In this document: positions 1-5,234 of the stretch, one piece after another
Layout: every line of letters starts with the position of its first letter
How positions within the stretch are numbered: the stretch's first letter is position 1
Origin: Bacillota bacterium
GTDB taxonomy: Bacteria; Bacillota; Bacilli; Alicyclobacillales; SLC66
DNA: 5,434 nt
Assembly: GCA_021846145.1 (NCBI GenBank)
Contig: JAJZCJ010000216.1
Location: 1 to 5,434, forward strand
Direction of reading: 5' to 3'
Notes under the pieces: model-generated
Database searches by the model: none
What the model was told of the DNA's origin: nothing
Seen by the model: only the letters and a program-made list of their open reading frames with translations
Translations under genes and position numbers: made by a program

Positions 1-240
1 CACGAGGGGGTGATCGAACGGATTCAAGGTGACCAAGTGATCATTTTGTCTCCGCAGCAATATATTCCTCTGAAGCTAGCATTAGAGCCGTTGGATGCCG
101 AAGAAGCAAAACGTCTCGACCTAGCTCTCACATTTGGTGGATATGGAGTAGCCCGTGAAGGTAACGGAGGGTACGGCTGGGGGCGTTGGGCAATCTCCTT
201 CCTGATCATCTATCTACTGTGGGGTCTATTATTGTGGTAG
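1..240 (+). CDS. Small Gly/Tyr-rich protein with C-terminal membrane helix (probably 5'-truncated)
   Basis: The frame is open from the first base of the window to a TAG at 238-240, so the gene probably begins outside. If it begins inside, GTG at 10 (76 aa) or GTG at 37 (preceded by AAGGTGA at 26-32) are possible starts. The GAGGGGGTGATC at 4-15 also resembles a Shine-Dalgarno sequence, which leaves the start open. Counting from GTG 10, residues 1-40 are polar and charged, residues 43-58 are rich in Gly and Tyr (GGYG, GNGGYGWG), and residues 60-76 are almost purely hydrophobic (WAISFLIIYLLWGLLLW), ending at the stop. This is a C-terminal membrane anchor. A Gly/Tyr-rich stretch followed by a hydrophobic helix is loosely reminiscent of the small YjcZ-type sporulation proteins, but the resemblance is compositional only. 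I do not recognise the family. It is not obviously linked to the transporter genes. Confidence 0.5.
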   Translation, partial: HEGVIERIQGDQVIILSPQQYIPLKLALEPLDAEEAKRLDLALTFGGYGVAREGNGGYGWGRWAISFLIIYLLWGLLLW

Positions 241-271
241 TGCACCCCAAAACACGAGAGGTGACTCCATA

Positions 272-397
272 ATGTACAATGGTGGCACATTTGGAGATAA
301 TACTCGCTGGGCAGTGGTGTACTATAATGATGAGAAAATCGACTGCATCCTTCCGTTCACCAAGAATGGATTAGATGCAGTTGTTTTTATGCTTTGA
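272..397 (+). CDS. Hypothetical 41-aa protein
   Basis: This short frame begins with ATG at 272 and ends with TGA at 395-397. It encodes 41 residues starting MYNGGTFGDN and ending in AVVFML. The case for translation is the ribosome binding site GAGAGGTGA (256-264), which pairs well with the 16S tail and leaves 7 bases to the ATG. It follows the preceding small gene by 31 bp on the same strand, so the two could be cotranscribed. The product looks like part of a folded domain (RWAVVYYNDEKIDCILPF), with alternating hydrophobic and charged residues and no signal peptide or membrane segment. It may be a remnant: removing one T in the CTTTGAC at the stop would continue the frame through DEFCYELDSIIL to a stop at 483-485, inside the convergent regulator gene. 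No function is recognisable. Confidence 0.4.
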   Translation: MYNGGTFGDNTRWAVVYYNDEKIDCILPFTKNGLDAVVFML

Positions 398-423
398 CGA
401 ATTTTGTTATGAATTAGACAGTA

Positions 424-1794
424 TTATCTTGATTCCTCTGATCCAATTCCATATTGCTCAATTTTGTAATATAACGATCCCCTAGAAATGCCAAGCATTT
501 TAGCGACTGCAGCCTTATTACCTTTGGTTCGTCGTAGGGCATCAATAATTGTTTTTTTCTCGATATCCCTTGTTAAACTAGATAAAGATTTAATATCTGT
601 ACTTTCATCTGAAAAATCATTCAATGTTTTAGGGCGTAGGTTTAGCGGGAGATCTTGTAGTAAAATCTCTTCACCTTGGGTCAACATAAAAATGTGTTCC
701 ATTACATTTTTCAATTGATAAATATTTCCTGGCCAATCATATATACTTAGTGCTACCTGTACTTCTTCAGAAAATCGGGGAACACTGCGCCCGCTATTTT
801 CTGCGGCTTGTTTTAAAAAATACCTTGATAAATTGAGAATATCTTGTTTTCGTTCTCTTAAAGGTAATATTGTGGCAGCATGAAATTGGTAATAAAATTC
901 AGGCATCATTATGGATTCAGATATAAGCGATTCGATATTTGGAATGGTAGAAGCAATGACCTGACATTTAAGTTGAACCTTCGTAGAACCACCAATGCGA
1001 GCAAAATGCGACTTGTGCAACGCGTCGGCCAATCTTGATTGAGTAGTGAGGGGGAGTGTATGTACATTCATTAAAAATACAGTTCCAGTTCCTGACCTCT
1101 CTAATATCCCTAATTTGATTTCAAAAGGGGCACCAAGGATGCCTCCTTCATATCCAAAAAGCTCAATATCAAGTAGTCCATCCGGGATTTGATGACACGG
1201 CACTGCATAGTAAGGCTGATCATTTCGGCTTAGCGTATGAATAAGTTCTGCCATAGTTTCACGACCGACGCCTGTTTCTCCGACAATGAGAAAAGGATAA
1301 GACTTTTTTCCTAAAACTGATTCGGATGCCAATTCCACCATTTGTGTAAGAGCGATGCTGCCGTCCTTTAACTGTGGATGAAAATTTTGATCTAATACAC
1401 TTGGGTGATATTTATATCGGCTTTCGCTATATTCTACAAGATGTGTCACGTCTTGTTCAATAGAAACGGCACCAATTAACGTTGAATCATTATTAAAAAT
1501 AGGAACAGTATTAATGAATACGTGTTTATCTGCACGAGGACGATGGTAGACTTTGAATACTGGCAATCCTGTTTTCAATACTTGGAAAATCATAATTGAT
1601 CCATAGGGAAAAAACTCACCGATTTTTTTTCCTATGATCTGCATTTTAGGAATCCCGTAGATCTCTTCAGCTGCACTATTCCAATAATATACAGTTCCAT
1701 CAGTGCCAACGCCGGTAATAGCATCGTTCACTGAATCTAGAATGACGTCAAAAAAAGATTGCATGAATTCAAACGAGGGATGTTGATGTGCCAT
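424..1794 (-). CDS. PAS / degenerate sigma-54-activator-like AAA+ / Fis-HTH transcriptional regulator
   Basis: This 456-aa regulator has the NtrC/TyrR domain order. Residues about 13-118 form a PAS domain (DAITGVGTDGTVYYWNSAA), a likely small-molecule or redox sensor. Residues about 145-385 form an AAA+ module. Residues about 405-450 form a Fis-type helix-turn-helix (GNKAAVAKMLGISRGSLYYK) that looks fully functional. The AAA+ module is heavily degenerate. Walker A is GETGVGRE with Arg178 in place of Lys. The GAFTGA loop is replaced by a one-residue-shorter GILGA (218-222). Walker B FLDEI is FLMNV (240-244). The arginine-finger positions read Met297 and Gln303, sensor I Asn is Ile284, and sensor II Arg is Tyr359. 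Known members need these residues to hydrolyse ATP and remodel sigma-54 polymerase, so I infer a sigma-54-independent, probably ATPase-dead regulator, as in TyrR-like proteins. The ATG at 1794 is supported by AAGGA 10 bases upstream. It is divergent from livJ, so it probably controls that operon and itself. No transcription terminator is evident after its stop. Confidence 0.93.
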   Translation of the reverse strand: MAHQHPSFEFMQSFFDVILDSVNDAITGVGTDGTVYYWNSAAEEIYGIPKMQIIGKKIGEFFPYGSIMIFQVLKTGLPVFKVYHRPRADKHVFINTVPIFNNDSTLIGAVSIEQDVTHLVEYSESRYKYHPSVLDQNFHPQLKDGSIALTQMVELASESVLGKKSYPFLIVGETGVGRETMAELIHTLSRNDQPYYAVPCHQIPDGLLDIELFGYEGGILGAPFEIKLGILERSGTGTVFLMNVHTLPLTTQSRLADALHKSHFARIGGSTKVQLKCQVIASTIPNIESLISESIMMPEFYYQFHAATILPLRERKQDILNLSRYFLKQAAENSGRSVPRFSEEVQVALSIYDWPGNIYQLKNVMEHIFMLTQGEEILLQDLPLNLRPKTLNDFSDESTDIKSLSSLTRDIEKKTIIDALRRTKGNKAAVAKMLGISRGSLYYKIEQYGIGSEESR

Positions 1795-1826
1795 GATAAA
1801 TCAATCCTTGTATAAATAATCGATGT

Positions 1827-1840
1827 GTCTAAATTTAGAC
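1827..1840. promoter_or_regulatory. Perfect 14-bp palindrome, candidate operator over the regulator -10
   Basis: GTCTAAATTTAGAC is identical to its own reverse complement across all 14 bases. It contains the whole predicted -10 element of the regulator promoter. A dimeric Fis-type HTH protein bound here would block polymerase, so autorepression by the divergent regulator is the simplest inference. The arm GTCTAAA resembles the arms at 1810-1816 (GTATAAA) and 1938-1944 (GCATAAA). That binding occurs is inference, and the A+T-rich core somewhat raises the odds of a chance palindrome. Confidence 0.5.
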
Positions 1841-1860
1841 GTAATTATTCAGTTTGTCAA
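1832..1860 (-). promoter_or_regulatory. Predicted sigma-A promoter of the regulator gene
   Basis: Read on the minus strand there is a perfect -35 TTGACA (plus-strand 1855-1860), a 17-bp spacer, and a -10 TAAATT (1832-1837) that matches TATAAT at four of six positions, including the key first T, second A and last T. Transcription would start near 1825, giving a leader of about 30 nt that contains the AAGGA ribosome binding site at 1805-1809. Spacing and leader length are both typical for Bacillota. The -10 lies wholly inside the 14-bp palindrome at 1827-1840. Confidence 0.65.
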
Positions 1861-1868
1861 ATTCCATA

Positions 1869-1917
1869 TACTAGATTAATCGGATTGCTGATATTCCTTA
1901 ATTTATACAATCTAGTA
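1869..1917. repeat. 9-bp inverted repeat TACTAGATT / AATCTAGTA
   Basis: TACTAGATT (1869-1877) and AATCTAGTA (1909-1917) are exact reverse complements separated by 31 bp. They lie in the centre of the divergent intergenic region, upstream of both predicted promoters. The sequence differs from the TAAA-type repeats, so a second regulator or chance are both possible. The spacer is long for a single dimer site. Confidence 0.25.
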
Positions 1918-1937
1918 GTACTGATGATTAAAAACGT

Positions 1938-1957
1938 GCATAAAGAAGTGTTTATGC
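1938..1957. promoter_or_regulatory. Candidate activator box GCATAAA-N6-TTTATGC upstream of livJ
   Basis: Two exact 7-bp inverted arms, GCATAAA (1938-1944) and TTTATGC (1951-1957), are separated by six bases. The core TAAA-N6-TTTA has the same geometry as the TyrR box of enterobacteria (TGTAAA-N6-TTTACA), and TyrR is the best-known NtrC-superfamily regulator that acts with sigma-70. The centre lies about 67 bp upstream of the predicted livJ transcription start, a position typical for activators that contact the polymerase alpha subunit. I infer that the divergent Fis-HTH regulator binds here. Neither the binding nor the sign of regulation is shown by sequence alone. Confidence 0.45.
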
Positions 1958-1962
1958 GAAAT

Positions 1963-1976
1963 AATTTGAAATTTGA
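1963..1976 (+). repeat. Tandem direct repeat of AATTTGA, two copies
   Basis: AATTTGA at 1963-1969 is repeated immediately at 1970-1976. It falls between the candidate activator box and the predicted livJ -35 element. It may form part of an A+T-rich UP-like region or be a chance feature of A+T-rich DNA. Confidence 0.25.
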
Positions 1977-1979
1977 TAC

Positions 1980-2008
1980 TTGTTTGATAAGACCACTTCA
2001 AGTACAAT
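1980..2008 (+). promoter_or_regulatory. Predicted sigma-A promoter of the liv operon
   Basis: The best match upstream of livJ is a weak -35 TTGTTT (1980-1985, three of six), a 17-bp spacer and a good -10 TACAAT (2003-2008, five of six). Transcription would start near 2015 and leave a leader of about 78 nt before the ATG at 2093. A poor -35 with a good -10 fits an activator-dependent promoter. TTTAAT at 2028-2033 is an alternative -10 but lacks a matching -35. No sigma-54 type GG-N10-GC element occurs in this region. Confidence 0.4.
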
Positions 2009-2092
2009 ACATTCATTCAGTTGTATTTTTAATCACTGAGTAGTGAAAGTGTACAACAATTAAACACTATACAAAAGGGGGAATTACCAATA

Positions 2093-3262
2093 ATGAAAGC
2101 CTTTTCAAAAGCAGGCATGGCCTTATCGTTGCTTTCTTTATTAACTTTAACAGCTTGTGGAACCAATTCAACAAGTAGTACTCCATCTAATTCAGCAAGT
2201 AGTAGTGGTGCAACTAAAGGGACTATATTAATTGGAGTCGAGACTCCTATGACAGGCTCTAGTGCCAAAATGGGCATCGACATGAATAATGCAATTCAAA
2301 TGGCAGCCAATCAAATTAACGCCAAAGGTGGCGTGCTAGACAAAAAAATTAAACTCACTTTTCAAGATGATGCATGTGATCCTCAAACGGCAGCGGCTGC
2401 AGCGAATAAACTGGTTTCAGAAAATGTAGTGGCAGTGGTAGGTGGATATTGTTCAGGGGCAGTGCTGCCAGCAACAGGCGTATACCATCAAGCAGGAATT
2501 CCAATGGTTGTTACAGCAGCTAATTCTGCAGCAATTCCGGCACAAGGGTATAAAGATATATTTCTTATCAATGGAACCACCACGGCTCAGGCTGAAACAG
2601 CGGCAAATTACATGGTAAAAACGCTTGGCGCGAAAAATATTGCTATTTTGAATGATAACTCAGCGTACTCGCAAGATTTGGCCAATCGGACAAAATTGGC
2701 TGTCACTAAAGATGGCGCAAAGGTAATTGCATTTGATGCAATTGATCCACAAGCTACGGATTATACGACTGAACTGACTAAATTAAAAGCATTGCATCCT
2801 GATGCGACCTATTTTACAGGTTATTATTCTGCCGGAGGACTTATCCTAAAGCAATTTAAGCAACTCGGAGTATCTGGAGCATTTGGTGTTGGTGATGGGG
2901 CAAACGATCCAACCATTATCAAAATTGCGGGAGTGCAAAATGCGCAAGGCTTATTTACTACCACCAGTCCTACTCCGCAGTTTCAGGCAAGCGCAAAATC
3001 GTGGGTACAACAGTATCAAAAAGAATTTAATATGGCACCCGGACCATATTCAGCATTATCCTATGATGGTATGCGTTTACTCGCAAATGCGATTTCACGT
3101 GCAGGATCGACGAGTAGTAAAGCGATCATCAGTGCGCTAGCTGCTACAAAGAACTTCTCTACTTTTGGAGGTCCAGTGTCTTTTAAACCAGATGGAGAAT
3201 TAGCCAAATCAAACTTTGTTGTATTGATAGTGAAAAATGGTCAATACCAATTGGTGAAATAA
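2093..3262 (+). CDS. livJ: Branched-chain amino acid ABC transporter, substrate-binding lipoprotein
   Basis: This 389-aa extracytoplasmic binding protein belongs to the Leu/Ile/Val-binding family (Peripla_BP_6 fold) and delivers ligand to the LivH/LivM permease. The N-terminus is a lipoprotein signal: Lys2 and Lys6, a hydrophobic stretch at 7-20, and the lipobox LTAC with Cys22 as the lipid-modified residue. A Ser/Thr/Asn-rich linker (about 23-41) follows. The mature domain starts at ILIGVETPMTG (45-55). QDDACDP (91-97) and GGYCSG (117-122) supply Cys95 and Cys120, at the positions of the disulfide known in E. coli LivJ/LivK. Length is normal for a Gram-positive member. The ATG is supported by AGGGGGA at 2076-2082. 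It is the first gene of the liv operon, and a strong hairpin separates it from livH. Family membership is firm. Substrate specificity within branched-chain amino acids, other amino acids or short amides cannot be read from sequence alone. Confidence 0.93.
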   Translation: MKAFSKAGMALSLLSLLTLTACGTNSTSSTPSNSASSSGATKGTILIGVETPMTGSSAKMGIDMNNAIQMAANQINAKGGVLDKKIKLTFQDDACDPQTAAAAANKLVSENVVAVVGGYCSGAVLPATGVYHQAGIPMVVTAANSAAIPAQGYKDIFLINGTTTAQAETAANYMVKTLGAKNIAILNDNSAYSQDLANRTKLAVTKDGAKVIAFDAIDPQATDYTTELTKLKALHPDATYFTGYYSAGGLILKQFKQLGVSGAFGVGDGANDPTIIKIAGVQNAQGLFTTTSPTPQFQASAKSWVQQYQKEFNMAPGPYSALSYDGMRLLANAISRAGSTSSKAIISALAATKNFSTFGGPVSFKPDGELAKSNFVVLIVKNGQYQLVK

Positions 3263-3281
3263 ATTTACATTAAAAAATTAT

Positions 3282-3314
3282 AGAGAAATCTCGGAGAATG
3301 TCCGAGATTTCTCT
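3282..3314 (+). promoter_or_regulatory. Strong intercistronic hairpin between livJ and livH
   Basis: The arms AGAGAAATCTCGGA (3282-3295) and TCCGAGATTTCTCT (3301-3314) are perfectly complementary over 14 bp with a 5-nt loop (GAATG), starting 19 bp after the livJ stop. On the plus strand it is followed by TGCC and not by a U-tract, so it is not a standard intrinsic terminator of the operon. It more likely protects the livJ mRNA 3' end from exonucleases or causes partial termination, giving more binding protein than permease. On the minus strand the hairpin is followed by ATAATTTTTTA, so it could terminate antisense transcription efficiently. Confidence 0.75.
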
Positions 3315-3320
3315 TGCCTA

Positions 3321-3330
3321 AGAAGGTGAT
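3321..3330 (+). promoter_or_regulatory. Ribosome binding site of livH, supports a TTG start
   Basis: AGAAGGTGAT (3321-3330), continuing with C, pairs with the extreme 3' end of a Bacillus-type 16S tail (complement AGGAGGTGATC). Because the pairing uses the distal part of that tail, the short distance of a few bases to TTG 3334 is appropriate. No ATG or GTG in frame lies before the first conserved membrane segment, so TTG at 3334 is the likely start. Confidence 0.65.
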
Positions 3331-3333
3331 CTG

Positions 3334-4233
3334 TTGGAAGGTATTGTTGTTCAACAATTTGTTAATGCACTTACGGTCGGTTCATTTTATAGTTTGATTG
3401 CATTGGGGTATACCATGGTTTACGGAATCATTCGATTGTTGAATTTTGCGCATGGGGATTTGTATATGTTGGGTGCCTATGCTGGGTTTGTAGTGTTGTC
3501 GTTGTTTACTCATCAACCAGGGTTGCTTGGCGCAGGCATCGCCTTGATTGTTACTATGGTAATTGTCGGATTAGTGGGGATGGGGATTGAGAGATTTGCT
3601 TATCGCCCGCTGATTAAGGTGCCAGGACGATTGACTATTCTGATTGCGGCAGTAGGAGTTTCTTTAATTCTGGAAAACGGAGTCATGCTAGGGTTTGGTC
3701 CTAGTTTCCTTGTGTATCCCATTCAGTTGCCTGATAACGGATTTCAATTTTTGGGAGCCACAGTTACTTATGCGCAACTAGGTATCATTATCACATCTAT
3801 TTTATTAATGATCATTTTACAAGCCTTCATCCATAATACATTGTATGGAAAAGCGATGCGAGCGATTGCTGTGGATGATACGGCCACTTCGCTCATGGGC
3901 ATTCCTGTTTATCGGATTATTAGTTTGACATTCTTTATTGGGTCGGCACTTGCCGGGGCAGCTGGTGTAATGGAAGGCCTTTATTATGGTGAAATCAATT
4001 TTTTAATGGGATTTATCATAGGAATAAAAGCGTTTACTGCTGCTGTTATTGGTGGCATTGGTAGCATACGTGGAGCTATGTTGGGCGGCATGCTACTAGG
4101 ATTTTTGGAATCATTCGGAACAATTTTCATTGGTAGCGAGTGGAAGGATGTTTTTTCGTTCATCATTTTAATCCTTGTTTTAGTAGTAAAACCGACCGGA
4201 CTACTGGGTCAATCTGTTACAGAAAGGGTGTAA
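3334..4233 (+). CDS. livH: Branched-chain amino acid ABC transporter, permease LivH
   Basis: This 299-aa polytopic membrane protein is one of the two channel-forming subunits of the HAAT-family importer (BPD_transp_2 family). It is hydrophobic throughout, with about eight predicted membrane segments. Hallmarks are GYTMVYGIIRLLNFAHG at 25-41 (close to E. coli LivH GYTMVYGIIGMINFAHG), the cytoplasmic ATPase-coupling loop GKAMRAIAVDDTATSLMGI at 172-190, the segment AFTAAVIGGIGSIRGAMLGG at 233-252, and the C-terminal KPTGLLG. Length is usual for the family. The start is TTG at 3334, chosen because the ribosome binding site AGAAGGTGATC lies just upstream and the conserved N-terminus begins soon after. 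It ends 3 bp before the livM ATG, so the two are translationally coupled. The 71-bp gap from livJ contains the hairpin. Confidence 0.95.
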   Translation: MEGIVVQQFVNALTVGSFYSLIALGYTMVYGIIRLLNFAHGDLYMLGAYAGFVVLSLFTHQPGLLGAGIALIVTMVIVGLVGMGIERFAYRPLIKVPGRLTILIAAVGVSLILENGVMLGFGPSFLVYPIQLPDNGFQFLGATVTYAQLGIIITSILLMIILQAFIHNTLYGKAMRAIAVDDTATSLMGIPVYRIISLTFFIGSALAGAAGVMEGLYYGEINFLMGFIIGIKAFTAAVIGGIGSIRGAMLGGMLLGFLESFGTIFIGSEWKDVFSFIILILVLVVKPTGLLGQSVTERV

Positions 4234-4236
4234 TAG

Positions 4237-5220
4237 ATGAATCGTGTATTGCGAGTCGTTAAATTTAATTGGTCTATGGGAAAAATGAACAAAACACAAA
4301 AAACAGTTGTTTTATTACTACTAGCAGTATTAACAATCATGTTGCCTATCATTACTAATAATTACTGGGTAGATGTATCTACGATGGCAATGTTTTATGT
4401 TATTTTGGCATTGGGTCTGAATATTGTTGTCGGTTTTACTGGGTTGTTGGATCTAGGTTATGCCGCATTTTTTGCTGTGGGTGCATACACTACAGGTATA
4501 TTGACAACACAATATCACGTTTCCTTCTGGATTTCATTTATTCTGGCAGGCGTATTTGCGGCTACCGCTGGTGTCATTATTGGAACACCTACACTGCGAT
4601 TGCGAAGTGATTATTTGGCAATAGTGACACTCGGTTTTGGGGAAATTGTTCGGATTTCAGCCACCAATTTACAATTCACTGGATCAGCTTCAGGTATATA
4701 TGGAATTCCCAGACCACAAATAGGTCCGTATACCCTGATTTATTCATGGCAAATTTATTATTTAATGCTGATACTTGCTGTGCTAGTTCTGTTCGTTGTC
4801 GCTAGAATAGGCAATTCTAGAATTGGGAGAGCGATGAAATACATCCGTGAAGACGAGGATGTAGCGGAGGCCATGGGTATTAACCGTGTGCGAATTAAAC
4901 TTTTGGCTTATTCTCTAGGAGCGTTGTTCGGAGGCTTTGCTGGTTCACTGTTTGCTGTCTATATGAGTGCCATTTCACCAGAAAGCTTTGATTTTATGCA
5001 ATCGGTGATGATATTGCTTGCCATCGTATTAGGGGGAATAGGCCGTTTACCTGGTGTGGTGCTAGGAGCTGTATTGGTGATTTTTTTGCCTGAGGTGATG
5101 CGCAGTTTTTCTGATTGGCGTTTGTTGATTTTTGGAATTTTGTTGGTTGTCATGATGATATTTCGCCCTCAAGGTCTATGGCCGACTCGTAAAGATTCGG
5201 CAGAAACAACAAAAGAATAG
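4237..5220 (+). CDS. livM: Branched-chain amino acid ABC transporter, permease LivM
   Basis: This 327-aa polytopic permease pairs with LivH to form the transmembrane pathway. Family hallmarks are [20 protein letters not shown] at 60-79, [19 protein letters not shown] at 119-137, the cytoplasmic coupling loop [20 protein letters not shown] at 197-216, [14 protein letters not shown] at 265-278, and the C-terminal FRPQGLWP at 309-316. A basic, membrane-free N-terminus of about 22 residues precedes the first helix. ATG codons at residues 14 and 17 are alternative starts, but AAAGGG at 4223-4228, eight bases before the first ATG, favours the longer form. The ribosome binding site lies inside the end of livH. 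Length and order are normal for livJHMG operons. Confidence 0.95.
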   Translation: MNRVLRVVKFNWSMGKMNKTQKTVVLLLLAVLTIMLPIITNNYWVDVSTMAMFYVILALGLNIVVGFTGLLDLGYAAFFAVGAYTTGILTTQYHVSFWISFILAGVFAATAGVIIGTPTLRLRSDYLAIVTLGFGEIVRISATNLQFTGSASGIYGIPRPQIGPYTLIYSWQIYYLMLILAVLVLFVVARIGNSRIGRAMKYIREDEDVAEAMGINRVRIKLLAYSLGALFGGFAGSLFAVYMSAISPESFDFMQSVMILLAIVLGGIGRLPGVVLGAVLVIFLPEVMRSFSDWRLLIFGILLVVMMIFRPQGLWPTRKDSAETTKE

Positions 5221-5234
5221 GGGGTAGCGCGCAT

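Larger units (their letters stand above)
1808..1910. repeat. Widely spaced 10-bp inverted repeat TTGTATAAAT / ATTTATACAA
   Basis: TTGTATAAAT at 1808-1817 is the exact reverse complement of ATTTATACAA at 1901-1910, with 83 bp between the arms. The pair brackets the regulator promoter. Each arm contains a GTATAAA or TTTATAC core similar to the closer-spaced inverted repeats in this region. The arms may be single half-sites for the same regulator, or distant sites that a multimer bridges by looping. A hairpin with such a large loop is unlikely to matter in RNA. Confidence 0.35.

Noticed and set aside
398..423. A terminator between the convergent small gene and the regulator.
   Set aside because: No G+C-containing stem followed by a T-run is visible on either strand in this gap or in the adjacent 50 bp.
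488..718. A plus-strand frame of 76 codons within the regulator gene.
   Set aside because: It is antisense to the well-conserved C-terminal AAA+/HTH coding sequence and has no independent support.
1958..1974. A possible CodY box (consensus AATTTTCWGAAAATT) around AAATAATTTGAAATT.
   Set aside because: At best about nine of fifteen positions match, and the central TC-W-GA is not preserved. In A+T-rich DNA this is expected by chance.
1825..2043. A 72-codon plus-strand frame beginning with GTG inside the divergent intergenic region.
   Set aside because: No ribosome binding site precedes the GTG, the frame overlaps both predicted promoters and the inverted repeats, and the translation has no domain-like character.
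2033..2068. Small stem-loops in the livJ leader (TCACT-gagt-AGTGA at 2033-2046 and AGTGT/ACACT at 2048-2068) as a riboswitch or attenuator.
   Set aside because: The stems are only five base pairs, there is no U-tract or alternative structure, and the leader of about 78 nt is too short for a T-box.
2883..3140. An 85-codon frame within livJ in another reading frame.
   Set aside because: It is a shadow of the livJ coding sequence with no ribosome binding site and no recognisable domain.
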